Origin: an uncultured Bacteroidota bacterium
GTDB taxonomy: Bacteria > Bacteroidota > Bacteroidia > Flavobacteriales > Flavobacteriaceae
Direction: 5' to 3'
Assembly (NCBI GenBank): GCA_902514625.1
Contig: CABXRK010000009.1
Span: forward strand, 1 to 51,262
Length of the DNA stretch: 51,262 nt
The position numbers were made by a program, and so were the translations under genes. Position 1 is the stretch's first letter, and each line of letters opens with the position of its first letter. Below, piece by piece: positions 17,406 through 27,222 of the stretch. Below the pieces are notes generated by a model. It was not told where the DNA came from and searched no databases. It saw nothing but the letters and a program-made list of their open reading frames with translations.

Positions 17406-19289
17406 TTAATTATATAACCATGAGTTAAGAATTGACTTTTGCATTGTACTAGATTTTTCTGACTCTATGATCATTTCCGAATCCATATAGGTTTCAGTTA
17501 ATTCAGATTCAATTATTTTTTCTTTACCATCTCTTTCAATTGTAATTTTTATTTTTTCCCCTGGTTTCCATTGATACATATCACTTAATATTGAATTTAT
17601 ATTGTTAATTGAAACCTTTGATCCATCAATACTTTTAAATAAATCATCTTTTCTTATTCCCTGATTAGTCCAAAAAGAATTATTTGAAACATTAGAATTA
17701 AAATATATATTGTCATTTTCAGGATCAGCCCTAAGTATTAATGAGCCATTAGCCCTAATATAATTTGTTTTAACCTTCCCTTTTTTTAATTCTAAACCAA
17801 GTAATTCAAAAAAATCATTATAATTGATTGGTATTTCCCCTATCACATGATTATCAATGAATTCTCTAACTGAAGGATATGTTATAGCTTCTATTTCTGA
17901 GAACAATAAATCATCTTTGAACGGTTTATTTTTTCCATATTTATTAGATAGATCTTTCATCATAGATAAAATCCCTTTAGACCCTTCACTTTCATTCCTT
18001 AACAATATATCAATACACATGCCTATAAGAGCTCCTTTTAGATAAACATTATAATAATTTGATGCAAAAGGTTCTTCCAAGATGTTTTCGCTCATATTAG
18101 TAAAACTCATTGAATCATCATAACTTTTAGAAAGTCTAACCTTATCCATTACTACATTAAAAAATTCTTCAGAAGTAATTAGCCCCTGATTAACTTGAAA
18201 ATGCTGAGCAAAATATTCAGTGACTCCCTCATACATCCATAAATGTTTTGAAAAAGTAGGGTTATTATAATCAAAATAATGAATGTCTTCAGAATGTATT
18301 GATAACGGGGTTAAAATATGAAAAAACTCATGAGCAACTACATCTATAATAGATTTTTCTAACATTTCACTAGAAAAAGATTCCAAAAGAACAACAACAG
18401 TTGATTTATGATGTTCTAGTGCTCCTAATCCAGTTGGAGAATCTTCAGAATTTCCTGCTAAATATAAAAAAATATCATATCTGGAAGTAGTTTCAATAAC
18501 TCCAAGGTATTTTTTCTGAGCTGACATCATTTTATTAATCGTTTCCTTTAAAGACTTAGCGCTATGTAACTTATTTGGAGAATATACACTTAAAACTATT
18601 TTAATCTCATCAACCATGAATTCCTCAACATCTAATTTTCCATACATCATAGGGTTATCTGCTAAATCAAAATATCTGTTTGCTATGTACTTTGTTAAAA
18701 CTGTTTCATTGTTATCAGAAAAAATTTCTGCAACAATTGGAAGAGCAGAAGATCTAGAAAAATTACTTTTACTTTTAACATTCAATTCATAAGAACTATT
18801 CCTTAAAGATTTAAAATATCCTATAAACCCATATAAGTTTAACATGAAATTATCTAACTCAATATTAGTTCCTGAAGGTGAGAAAGGAGCCTCTTTCTTA
18901 ACGTTTTCAATATCAAAAGTATCATCAACATCGTAAGTTATTTTATCTAACTTTTTACCACCAAAAATCATCCAAGTGTTCTCATCCTTTGAAACACTCT
19001 TAAGAATACTACCATCATATCCATATGCTTTAAAATTACTTACATAACTTCCAAAATTACTAATAGCATATGTTCCTTGAACAACTTTAGGCATGAGGTA
19101 AAAAACTGTGTCAATTTTAAATTTTCCAGGGTTAATTTCAATAGGAACTTTATCTTCTTTAACTCTATTTAAGTCTATATAAGTTCTTATATGATTACTT
19201 ATTTCTGCACTAGAGTTTACAAGAATACCTGAAGAACTACACGATAAAAAAAAATTTATTAAAATAATATAAAAACTAATTTTTTGCAT
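17406..19289 (-). CDS. M61 family metallopeptidase with PDZ domain, lipoprotein
   Basis: A 627-residue predicted lipoprotein of the glycyl-aminopeptidase (M61) family. The zinc motif HEFFH is at 320-324 and the third ligand E354 lies in WMYEGVTEYFA. An N-terminal beta domain of about 200 residues precedes it, and a C-terminal PDZ-like domain (about 515-610: GIRKDDLFKSIDG, KPGEKIKITIERDGKE) follows. The start at 19289 is chosen because it gives a lipobox (FFLSC) at a normal distance; upstream TTG (19334) and ATG (19319) codons sit at or beside a good promoter. M61 enzymes remove N-terminal residues, with a preference for Gly/Ala in characterised members. Confidence 0.88.
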   Translation of the reverse strand: MQKISFYIILINFFLSCSSSGILVNSSAEISNHIRTYIDLNRVKEDKVPIEINPGKFKIDTVFYLMPKVVQGTYAISNFGSYVSNFKAYGYDGSILKSVSKDENTWMIFGGKKLDKITYDVDDTFDIENVKKEAPFSPSGTNIELDNFMLNLYGFIGYFKSLRNSSYELNVKSKSNFSRSSALPIVAEIFSDNNETVLTKYIANRYFDLADNPMMYGKLDVEEFMVDEIKIVLSVYSPNKLHSAKSLKETINKMMSAQKKYLGVIETTSRYDIFLYLAGNSEDSPTGLGALEHHKSTVVVLLESFSSEMLEKSIIDVVAHEFFHILTPLSIHSEDIHYFDYNNPTFSKHLWMYEGVTEYFAQHFQVNQGLITSEEFFNVVMDKVRLSKSYDDSMSFTNMSENILEEPFASNYYNVYLKGALIGMCIDILLRNESEGSKGILSMMKDLSNKYGKNKPFKDDLLFSEIEAITYPSVREFIDNHVIGEIPINYNDFFELLGLELKKGKVKTNYIRANGSLILRADPENDNIYFNSNVSNNSFWTNQGIRKDDLFKSIDGSKVSINNINSILSDMYQWKPGEKIKITIERDGKEKIIESELTETYMDSEMIIESEKSSTMQKSILNSWLYN

Positions 19290-19331
19290 TTTAGAACTTG
19301 AGACATTTAAAACACGCATAAACTTAATATA

Positions 19332-19361
19332 CAAAAGTATGAATTGTATAGTCTATTCAAA
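19332..19361 (-). promoter_or_regulatory. Candidate promoter of the M61-GT9-isomerase run
   Basis: Read on the minus strand, TTTG (19361-19358), 18 bases, then TACTTTTG (19339-19332) match the Bacteroidota -33/-7 pattern closely. Transcription would start near 19325, inside the longer possible M61 frame, supporting the ATG at 19289. Confidence 0.6.
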
Positions 19362-19375
19362 TTATTAACTAATAT

Positions 19376-21790
19376 TTATTTAAATTTAAAATTGTAAGAA
19401 ATAGAAATAAAAACACTATTAACAATTGAAAGAGTATAAGCTCCAAGAGGACTTCCTCCAAAAATATTTCCATATTCAGAGCCATTTCTTTCTGTATAAT
19501 ATCTGTTTATAGGATTATTAGCACCATATAAATTATATATAGTTAAAGTCCAATCCCCTCTCCATCTATCATATTCGTCTTTATTATAAGCAACTTTCCA
19601 TGAAAAATCTAGTCTATGATAAACTGGCAATCTAGCATTGTTTCTATTTAAAAAAATAGGAATTGATTTATCATTAATATCAAAAACACCATTTGCTACA
19701 GAATAAGGTCTACCTGATTGTAAAGTAAAATTAAAACTCCAAGTATTAAATTTATCCGTTTCAAAATTAACAGTACTATTAAAAGTATGAGGTCTATCAA
19801 ATTCAGAAGGATACCAATTGTTATTGTTTATTCTATCATTAATATTATTTTCATTTGTTTTAAGCATGCTTTTAGACCAAGTGTAATTCATCCATCCATT
19901 TATTTTACCTAAAGGTTTTCTTAAACTGAATTCCAAACCATAAGCCTTCCCTCTACTTTGAATAACATCACGTTCTATATTTTGTTCAAGAAAAAATTCT
20001 GCTCCAGGCTTATAAGTTAAATTGTTTTTTGTTGATCTATAATAGCCTTCCAAAGAAAGCTCTAAACCATATCTATTTAAATTTTTAAAAAACCCTAAAC
20101 CATAAGCATCATTGCTTTGAGGATTTATGAATGAGTCTGAGGTTTTCCATCTAGATGTTGGTAGAGGTGTAGTGGTATTATATATGTTTTGAATAAATTG
20201 ATTAATTCTTGCATAACTTAATTTTATAGATGATGAATTCTTAAACTTATAACTAAACCCAAGGCGAGGTTCTAAACCATTATAACCAATCACTTTTTCA
20301 CCTTTAGAATAATTTTTGTTTCCAATTATTTCTTCATTATTATTATATTGATTTTGAGAGAATGGGCCTAATAATCTAAAATCTGTAAATCTTAATCCTA
20401 GAGATAATAAAAATTTATCTTTAATCGTATGATTAAAATTTAAATAGCTAGAGAATTCGTAACTAATTTCATGATTTAATTTAACTGGAAGTATGCTGTT
20501 TCCATTGCCCGGATCTAGAGATCCAGGATTAATAACATATTTATTTGCTTGTAACCCTAGATAATAATTTGTATAATCATTTATTTTTTTTGAAAATTCT
20601 GAATTGAATTTTGAGAAGTTAATGTTTGAATTATATTTAATATTATTGTTAGATTCACTTTCTTGAAATAATGTTTTTGGATTATAATTACTTGAAACAA
20701 TAATTGTTTTTAAATAAGAATTATTTGAAAAATCATGTATCCAACTTAATGTATTATTAAAAGTTGAAAAATCGTAACTATTATCTTTTGAAGTAATATT
20801 TTCAATATTAGTGATTAAGTCAATTTTATAAAAATCATCAGAATAAAATTGAGTAAAAGTTATTTGATCATCCTCAGACGGTATATATAATAGTTTAATT
20901 GTACTATCAAAAAAGTTGGCTTTAGTATTTTTTAATCTTTTAGATACTATGGGGAATAAGAAGTCAGTAAAACCAGATCTTACACCAGCAATAACAAGAA
21001 GTTTGTCTTTAACTATTGGCGTTGTAATTGTTAATCTACTAGCAACTAAGCTAACTCCTCCTTCAAGTTTTAACTTATCAGTATATGGATTTTTAACCTT
21101 AATATCTAAAACAGAAGCCATCCTTCCACCATATTTTGCGGGTATATTTGCTTGATACATATCTACCCCTGAAATTACATCTGGAGTAAAAACTGAAAAT
21201 AATCCAAATAAATGTGTAGGGTTTAAAACTGGAGCATGATCATACAACATTAAATTTTGATCTAAAGAGCCTCCCCTAACAGAAATACCATTACTTATAT
21301 CACCAGCATTATTTACTCCAGCTAAAAGCGTCATCCCTTTTAAAACGTCAAATTCTCCAAGACCTGAGGGTATTTTAATCAAATCTCTACTTTTAAGTTT
21401 AAATACTCCTAATTGAGGCCTCTCAACATTTTTATTAATTGTCTGAGCTCTAACTATGACCTCAGACAATTCTTCTTTAGTTTCATTTAAAAAGACTTTC
21501 AAAATGGTATTATCATCTAATGAAACTAACCTGACTTCTTTAGAGAATCCTAAAAATGAAATTTCAATGTTATAAAGTTTTTTAGGAAGATTAATTTTAA
21601 ATACTCCATTTCTATCTGTTATTCCTCCACACTCACATTTATCTATTAAAATAGTAACATCACTTAATGGTGACTTATCATAATTATCGAATATTAATAA
21701 TTCTAAATTATAATCCTGAGAAAATAATAAAGTACTAATAAAAACAGTTAAAAAATTTAATATTATAATTCTTTTTCTCATCCTAATCAT
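19376..21790 (-). CDS. TonB-dependent receptor with carboxypeptidase-like regulatory domain
   Basis: An 804-residue outer-membrane receptor. After a signal peptide ending near FSQ there is a CarboxypepD-like domain (LLIFDNYDKSPLSDVTILIDKC... RNGVFKINLP), then a plug domain (FDVLKGMTLLAGVNN, GISVRGGSLDQNLMLYDHAPVLNPTHLFGLFSVF split by DVISGVDMY) and a C-terminal barrel ending in an aromatic/Lys strand (NFKFK). It energises uptake via TonB/ExbBD, which are not in this window. The upstream DUF4249 gene overlaps its start by 8 bases; a second ATG at 21781 avoids the overlap. The pair resembles, but is distinct from, SusC/SusD. The ligand is unknown. Confidence 0.9.
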   Translation of the reverse strand: MIRMRKRIIILNFLTVFISTLLFSQDYNLELLIFDNYDKSPLSDVTILIDKCECGGITDRNGVFKINLPKKLYNIEISFLGFSKEVRLVSLDDNTILKVFLNETKEELSEVIVRAQTINKNVERPQLGVFKLKSRDLIKIPSGLGEFDVLKGMTLLAGVNNAGDISNGISVRGGSLDQNLMLYDHAPVLNPTHLFGLFSVFTPDVISGVDMYQANIPAKYGGRMASVLDIKVKNPYTDKLKLEGGVSLVASRLTITTPIVKDKLLVIAGVRSGFTDFLFPIVSKRLKNTKANFFDSTIKLLYIPSEDDQITFTQFYSDDFYKIDLITNIENITSKDNSYDFSTFNNTLSWIHDFSNNSYLKTIIVSSNYNPKTLFQESESNNNIKYNSNINFSKFNSEFSKKINDYTNYYLGLQANKYVINPGSLDPGNGNSILPVKLNHEISYEFSSYLNFNHTIKDKFLLSLGLRFTDFRLLGPFSQNQYNNNEEIIGNKNYSKGEKVIGYNGLEPRLGFSYKFKNSSSIKLSYARINQFIQNIYNTTTPLPTSRWKTSDSFINPQSNDAYGLGFFKNLNRYGLELSLEGYYRSTKNNLTYKPGAEFFLEQNIERDVIQSRGKAYGLEFSLRKPLGKINGWMNYTWSKSMLKTNENNINDRINNNNWYPSEFDRPHTFNSTVNFETDKFNTWSFNFTLQSGRPYSVANGVFDINDKSIPIFLNRNNARLPVYHRLDFSWKVAYNKDEYDRWRGDWTLTIYNLYGANNPINRYYTERNGSEYGNIFGGSPLGAYTLSIVNSVFISISYNFKFK

Positions 21791-22943
21791 TTAAATTATT
21801 CAACCAAGCTTCAGGTTTAATAGCGGTACTATTTCTAGTTTCAATACATGGTGCAAAATACGTTAATGGTCCAGGTAAAGGCATCCCATAAACCTCAGGA
21901 TATAATCTGACATATCCAGCTCCAGAAACAACTTGTTTAGAATACTCAAGTCTATCTATAAAGACTTCAACATTAGACTCACCAGCAACAGTAAATCTAC
22001 CCAATACAAATTCATCGGAGTTAGCCGAATTAAAAACATTTCCAATTAAAGCAGCAGGAAGTGGCGAGTTTAAACTCGTTGTATTATCGGTTATATCTTT
22101 TAATGTCTTAAAATATTTAAAAGCTGATGGAGTAATTGAAAGTTGCTGAACCTCAACCAATAAATTTTGATAAGAATATAAAGGAATCGTCCCAATTTCA
22201 TATGAGTTTATATTTAACCCATTAGTGAATTTATCTGAAAAAATTGTGATTTCATCATTATATGTGATTTTCCAACATTCAGAATCACATCCATAGGTAA
22301 AATATTCAAATCGAAAATAAAAAGGAACACCCTCCGGCTCAATACATTTACCATTTCTAAGAACAGTTCCATAACAAACCTTACATGTTAATTCTTTTTC
22401 AAATAATTTATATCTAAATAAATAAAAATTTTCAATTTCTTCAGGATCGTCAAAAGACAATAAAACACCATGCCCAGGAATAATTTTATTATTATTTTTA
22501 TCATCTTTAACAACTTCCAATTCAGTTTTAAATTTTGCATTAATAGATTTTATAGGAACTGAATTTGGAGAGGTTTCTGGAATTGATCTATAAATTGTTC
22601 CATCTGTTAATTTAACTTCTACTTCCCATGTTTCCCCAGGAGAGACTTTAAATCCAAGAGGGGGATAATAAAAGTCTCCAGATTCAAATAATGAAATTGA
22701 TAGATTTGTATTGGAATTAATAAACTTTACAGAACATCCTTTAATTGTTTCTGTCTCGTAAACGCCATATTCTAATTTAGATTTTCGGACAGAAACATAT
22801 GAACCTTTTTCTTTAGTTGAAGCAAACCCTTCAATAAAAACTAGATCTTCAATGAATTCAAACTCTGGAGATACTGGATCAATGCATGAATTGAAATAAA
22901 AAAACACTATTAAATATGGTAAAAATTTAAATTTGTGTATCAA
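21783..22943 (-). CDS. DUF4249 family lipoprotein paired with TonB receptor
   Basis: About 386 residues. The start proposed is TTG at 22943, giving IHKFKFLPYLIVFFYFNSC with a lipobox; a TTG at 23009 lies inside a promoter-like box (23007-23014) and is less likely. Features of DUF4249 include CIDPVSPEFEFIEDLVFIEGF at the mature N-terminus, VSPGETWEVEVKLTDG at about 120, and the end region YPEVYGMPLPGPLTYFAPCIETR. Seven or more cysteines in the middle (CKVCYGTVLRNGKC, YGCDSECW) suggest disulfides or metal binding. The family is usually encoded next to TonB receptors, as here, and may act as the surface partner of the receptor. Confidence 0.82.
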   Translation of the reverse strand: MIHKFKFLPYLIVFFYFNSCIDPVSPEFEFIEDLVFIEGFASTKEKGSYVSVRKSKLEYGVYETETIKGCSVKFINSNTNLSISLFESGDFYYPPLGFKVSPGETWEVEVKLTDGTIYRSIPETSPNSVPIKSINAKFKTELEVVKDDKNNNKIIPGHGVLLSFDDPEEIENFYLFRYKLFEKELTCKVCYGTVLRNGKCIEPEGVPFYFRFEYFTYGCDSECWKITYNDEITIFSDKFTNGLNINSYEIGTIPLYSYQNLLVEVQQLSITPSAFKYFKTLKDITDNTTSLNSPLPAALIGNVFNSANSDEFVLGRFTVAGESNVEVFIDRLEYSKQVVSGAGYVRLYPEVYGMPLPGPLTYFAPCIETRNSTAIKPEAWLNNLND

Positions 22944-23006
22944 AATATCTTTATTAAAGATGAATATTATATTAAGGGCGTAAACATAAGTTATTGTTTT
23001 GAAAAT

Positions 23007-23014
23007 CAAAAATA
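23007..23014 (-). promoter_or_regulatory. Candidate -7 box upstream of DUF4249-TonB genes
   Basis: TATTTTTG on the minus strand matches TAnnTTTG; a start site near 23000 would leave a leader of about 55 bases before the TTG start at 22943. No clear -33 TTG is seen, so confidence is limited. Confidence 0.35.
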
Positions 23015-23052
23015 GTTTTATCTAAAAAAAAATGTAATTTGTTAAAAAAAAG

Positions 23053-23937
23053 ATGAAACTCAAATTAATAATTTTATTTACGCTCTTAATAAACAACTTT
23101 TCATTTACTCAAACTAGTATAATAATTGAAACCCTTAAAATTGAAAGCAAGATCCTTAATAGTACTAGAAATTTTGCTGTATATCTTCCTCCTGATTATA
23201 ACACCTCTATAAGAAGTTATCCCGTTTTATACTTATTACATGGTTATACAGACGATCATACTGGATGGATTCAATTTGGTGAGGTTAAACATATCACCGA
23301 CAAAGCAATTTCTGAAGGAAAAGCTACACCAATGATTATTGTTATGCCAGATGCTGACACAAAAATTCCTGGATATTTTAATACTATAGATAATTCATGG
23401 CGTTATGAAGATTTCTTTTTTGATGAATTAATGCCATATGTAGAAAATCTTTATAGAATTAAAAAAGAAAAAAGATATAGGGCTATCTCTGGTTTATCAA
23501 TGGGTGGCGGCGGAACCATGGTTTATGCACTTCATAGACCTGATCTTTTTTCAGCTGCATGTCCCTTAAGTGCCTGGTTAGGCCCATTAAGCATAGAAGA
23601 ACTTAAAAAAAGTTTAAATAACAATAAAGGAATATTAAAAACTCAATCAAAAAAAGATTATACTGAAAATCAACTAAAAATGTATTATAATAAACATAAT
23701 CCTCTTGAGTTATTAAACACTGTTTCTAAAAGTAAAATAAACTCAATTAGGTGGTATATTGATTGTGGAGATGATGATTTCCTTTATGAAGGAAATAGCC
23801 TGTTTCATATTAAAATGAAAAAACTTGAATTAAATCATGAATTTAGAATAAGAGATGGTGCTCATAATTGGACTTATTGGAGGAATTCATTGCCAAAAGT
23901 TCTTAGTTTTATTTCAGATTCGTTTCACCAATACTAA
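23053..23937 (+). CDS. Secreted CE1-like esterase (esterase D/feruloyl esterase family)
   Basis: A 294-residue protein with a signal peptide ending at about FTQ (residue 20). The alpha/beta hydrolase core shows YPVLYLLHGYTDDHTGW, nucleophile S149 in GLSMGGGG, acid in CGDDDF (about 240-242) and H271 in DGAHNW. The sequence N-terminal to the core (SKILNSTRNFAVYLPPDY) is typical of the CE1/esterase-D family, which removes acyl groups from carbohydrates or glutathione adducts. Export suggests a polysaccharide or ester target outside the cytoplasm. It is followed after 41 bases by an exported TIM-barrel enzyme, perhaps on the same transcript. Confidence 0.87.
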   Translation: MKLKLIILFTLLINNFSFTQTSIIIETLKIESKILNSTRNFAVYLPPDYNTSIRSYPVLYLLHGYTDDHTGWIQFGEVKHITDKAISEGKATPMIIVMPDADTKIPGYFNTIDNSWRYEDFFFDELMPYVENLYRIKKEKRYRAISGLSMGGGGTMVYALHRPDLFSAACPLSAWLGPLSIEELKKSLNNNKGILKTQSKKDYTENQLKMYYNKHNPLELLNTVSKSKINSIRWYIDCGDDDFLYEGNSLFHIKMKKLELNHEFRIRDGAHNWTYWRNSLPKVLSFISDSFHQY

Positions 23938-23978
23938 ATTTATTTTTTTTTTTTTAATTTTATTAAAATTAAAAATTT

Positions 23979-24929
23979 ATGGAATCAAATAGAAGAGATT
24001 TTTTAATTAAAGCTGGATTAGTTTCTACCGGATCATTAATTCCTAATTTAGTTATGTCTAGTGAAAAAAGCAATCGTTCTATCTTAAACCTATCAAACAA
24101 AATAAAACTTGGAGTAATAACTTATTCTTATAGAAGTCTTCCTGGAAATCTTTATAGCACGATAGGCTATTGTTTAGAAAGTGGTATTAATTCGATTGAA
24201 CTAATGTCTAATCCCGTTGAAAAATTTCTTGGGATTCCTAAAACTAGAAAATTACAAAGATCTTGGAGAGAAAACATTTCATTAGATAATTTTAAAAAGC
24301 TTAGAAAACTTTTTGATGAAGCTGGAATATCAATTTATGCATACAAACCTCATTCAATTGGTATTAATAATACTAATAAAGAAATAGAAAAATCTATTCA
24401 TGCAGCTAGTATATTGGGAGCTAAATCTGTAACTGTTGAAATTCTTGATGGAATTATTTATAAAATTCAAGATAAAAAGAAATATAATGAATACACTCAA
24501 AAATTAGGAGATATTGGAGAAAAATACAATGTTTACATTGGTTATCACAACCACACTCAAGGCACTGATACTCTTTGGGAGAATGTTTTAAGCCAGTCTG
24601 CCTACAATTCAATTAACTTAGATATTGGTCATTATATTGCTAGAGGAAGAGGTAATACTGATAAAACATTATTAAAATTTATTAAAAATAATCACGCTAG
24701 AATAACCAGTATGCATATTAAGGATAGACAAAATGATATAAATGGAGGGCATAATAAACCTTTTGGTAAGGGAGACACTCCTATTTTAGAGGTAGTTGAA
24801 TTAATTGATAAAAAAGAATATGATATCCCTCTTTCTATTGAATTAGAATATTCTATTCCTAAAAGATCAAACGCAGTAAAGGAAGTTAAAAAATGTTTAG
24901 ATTATTGTAAAAGTGCAATAAAAACCTAA
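23979..24929 (+). CDS. Tat-exported sugar phosphate isomerase/epimerase-like TIM barrel
   Basis: A 316-residue protein beginning with a twin-arginine type leader (NRRDFLIKAGLVSTGSLIP). The barrel has SGINSIELMS, AKSVTVEILDG, YIGYHNHTQGTD, NLDIGHYIARG, MHIKDRQ and LSIELEYS, the strand-end acidic and histidine residues of the xylose-isomerase-like metal site. It is a different sequence type from the barrel at 15501-16325 (longer, Tat rather than Sec signal). Family members act on keto-sugars or inositols; the reaction here is unknown. Its stop overlaps the convergent cyclase stop by four bases. Confidence 0.85.
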   Translation: MESNRRDFLIKAGLVSTGSLIPNLVMSSEKSNRSILNLSNKIKLGVITYSYRSLPGNLYSTIGYCLESGINSIELMSNPVEKFLGIPKTRKLQRSWRENISLDNFKKLRKLFDEAGISIYAYKPHSIGINNTNKEIEKSIHAASILGAKSVTVEILDGIIYKIQDKKKYNEYTQKLGDIGEKYNVYIGYHNHTQGTDTLWENVLSQSAYNSINLDIGHYIARGRGNTDKTLLKFIKNNHARITSMHIKDRQNDINGGHNKPFGKGDTPILEVVELIDKKEYDIPLSIELEYSIPKRSNAVKEVKKCLDYCKSAIKT

Positions 24930-26881
24930 GTTTTATTATTATTAAAAGACCAGTTTTTTATTGGTTTAGATTTACCCTTAAGTATAATAGGCTTACAACT
25001 TTTAAAAGCTTCTTCATTTTTTAAATTTTCATATACAGAATCTGAAATAATAATTTCTCCCGCCCTAGCAACCGAACATAATCTTGATGCTAGATTTACA
25101 TTATCTCCTATAACAGTATAATTCATCTGTTGATCTGAACCTATATTACCTGAAACCACTTTGCCATAATTAATTCCAATTCCAATTCCTAGTTCTGGGA
25201 ATCCTTTATTAGACATTTTTTTGTTAAAAACAGATAGTTCTTTGAGCATTTCAAAAGCAGAATTTACAGCATTTTGAGAGTCATTATCACTTTTTAATGG
25301 AACTCCATAAAGAACCATTAATTCATCACCAATAATTTTATCTAAAGTTCCATTATGCTTAAAAATAACATCAATCATAGCTTGAAAATAATTATTAAGA
25401 ATGTATACAACTTTAGAAGCTTCCATTTTCTCTGATAAAGATGTAAAACCTCTAATGTCAGCAAAAAGAACACACACTTCTTTTTCACTTCCTCCTAATT
25501 CTAAAAGGGTTTCATTTTTTAATAATTCATCAACTATATTTTCAGAAACATATTTTTTAAAAGTAGATTTAACTTTATTTATTCCCGATAAATCTTCAAA
25601 AGATAAAACAACTCCTGAACCTTCATTGTCATCATCAAAAACAGGTGAAATAGTTAAATTAATTTGATGTTTAGAGTCATTAAAATCGACTATATCAAAA
25701 TTACTTTCAAAAAGAACTTCTTTTTTTTGTTCTGTGTTTTCAATTAATCTTATCAGATTATTATTTTTTTCAAAAACCATGTAATAATGATTACCGATAA
25801 CGCTTTCAGAATTAAAACTGAAAACTTTCTTTGCAGATGAATTTATATATTCAATTTCACCTAAAATATTAATTTTAATAATACCTGTAGAAATAGAAGA
25901 CATTATATTATCAATTGATTTTTTTGATTCTTTAAGAGAATCTAACAGTAAAATATTATCAAAAGATAAACTTATTTTTTTTGAAATATTGTCAAAAAGC
26001 CTCAAATCAGAATCATTAAATAAAACCAATCCATCTCTAGATTCTTTATCATAAATAATTATAGATCCATGTATTTTTTTTTGACTTATAATTGGACTTG
26101 CAAGACAATTTAATTCAGAAAAATCTGATAAAGCATAATCTTTTATATTATTAATGATTTTCGATTTATTATCTGTTTTCAAATCATTCAATATTCCCTT
26201 AGAATCTCTTATCATTTTTTTATTCAAGGAATTCTCTTTTATTCCTATTGATGCTTTTATTTCATAGGTTCCAGAGTTAATATCTTTAATTAATAAAATA
26301 CCTTTAGATGCATTTAAGGTAGAGATTATATATAATAAAATATTTTGATGTAATTCGGATAAATTATCAACGTTTGAATTTAAAAGTTCAGTAATATTGA
26401 AAATAGATTCAATTTCTAGCATTATCTTCTGAAAAGAAGTTGTTCTGTTTTTTAATTTTAATTTTAAATTAAATTCTTTAAAGAAGCTATCAAAATAAAA
26501 GCTAATATGTTGAGAATAAGAGAAAAGATTCTCCTTGGCATTATTTGAAAATAAATAAAAAAAACCTACTGGTTTCTTTTTATAAAATAAAGCTGATATT
26601 ACTCCGCCTTTTTGAAAATTAGATTTTTCAAAAACATTTAAGTAATCAATGACTTTTTGATTAATTATTTTATGTGGAAATTTATTAAAAACTTTTTGAA
26701 AATTGATTTTTTCTGAATAAAAAAGATTATTCACTTCAAATTTTTTTATAAAATTTTTTGAAAAAAAATAAACTTGGAATTCAATATTGTTATTAAATAA
26801 AAAATCATTCAATAAAGAGATTTTTCCTTTAAATGATTTTTTTTTATTTAAAATAAAATTGAGTTCCGATAAATCAAACAT
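24926..26881 (-). CDS. Class III adenylate/guanylate cyclase with GAF and PAS domains
   Basis: A 651-residue soluble protein. Residues 1-165 are an unrecognised region, a GAF-like domain covers about 170-312 (NASKGILLIKDI, SPIISQKKIHGSIIIYD), a PAS-like domain 318-435 (NIMSSISTGIIKINILGEIEYIN), a short helical linker follows, and the cyclase domain spans 465-640. Catalytic residues are present: metal aspartates D475 (FADIRGF) and D519 (GDELM), K515 and T589 in the purine-selecting positions, N596 and R600 (NVNLASR). The Lys/Thr pair favours ATP and hence cAMP. The start codon overlaps the STAS stop as TAATG, implying translational coupling to that regulator. Confidence 0.92.
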   Translation of the reverse strand: MFDLSELNFILNKKKSFKGKISLLNDFLFNNNIEFQVYFFSKNFIKKFEVNNLFYSEKINFQKVFNKFPHKIINQKVIDYLNVFEKSNFQKGGVISALFYKKKPVGFFYLFSNNAKENLFSYSQHISFYFDSFFKEFNLKLKLKNRTTSFQKIMLEIESIFNITELLNSNVDNLSELHQNILLYIISTLNASKGILLIKDINSGTYEIKASIGIKENSLNKKMIRDSKGILNDLKTDNKSKIINNIKDYALSDFSELNCLASPIISQKKIHGSIIIYDKESRDGLVLFNDSDLRLFDNISKKISLSFDNILLLDSLKESKKSIDNIMSSISTGIIKINILGEIEYINSSAKKVFSFNSESVIGNHYYMVFEKNNNLIRLIENTEQKKEVLFESNFDIVDFNDSKHQINLTISPVFDDDNEGSGVVLSFEDLSGINKVKSTFKKYVSENIVDELLKNETLLELGGSEKEVCVLFADIRGFTSLSEKMEASKVVYILNNYFQAMIDVIFKHNGTLDKIIGDELMVLYGVPLKSDNDSQNAVNSAFEMLKELSVFNKKMSNKGFPELGIGIGINYGKVVSGNIGSDQQMNYTVIGDNVNLASRLCSVARAGEIIISDSVYENLKNEEAFKSCKPIILKGKSKPIKNWSFNNNKT

Positions 26882-27222
26882 TATTTTAATGCCTCTAATG
26901 CTTCTGCTTGAGAATTGAAAGTCTTACAATACTTAGTAAGTCCCATGATATTGAAAGTCTTTTCAATAATTGGTGCTAATTCACAAAATGACAATTTACC
27001 GTCTACTTCTTGAAGTTTTTCTATCAATTCAATTATAATAGAGGCTCCAATACTATTTACAATATTTGATTGACTTAGATTTAACAGAAAATTATTACTA
27101 CCATTATCTATATATTCAACAGCAATATTTTGAATTTCTTCACCCAAATCTTTATTTAAATACCCTTCAGTACTTATTACAACAAGTCCATTTGAATTAT
27201 CTACATTTAAAATTTTACTCAT
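26881..27222 (-). CDS. STAS-domain anti-sigma factor antagonist (RsbV/SpoIIAA-like)
   Basis: A 113-residue single STAS domain. The phosphorylatable serine is S57 in IVNSIGASIIIEL, aligned with the target serine of SpoIIAA/RsbV; LLNLSQSNIV precedes it as the central strand. In known systems the kinase phosphorylates this serine and a SpoIIE-type phosphatase reverses it, so the free form binds the kinase. It overlaps the kinase gene by 8 bases and the cyclase gene by 1, so all three are probably made together. Confidence 0.92.
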   Translation of the reverse strand: MSKILNVDNSNGLVVISTEGYLNKDLGEEIQNIAVEYIDNGSNNFLLNLSQSNIVNSIGASIIIELIEKLQEVDGKLSFCELAPIIEKTFNIMGLTKYCKTFNSQAEALEALK

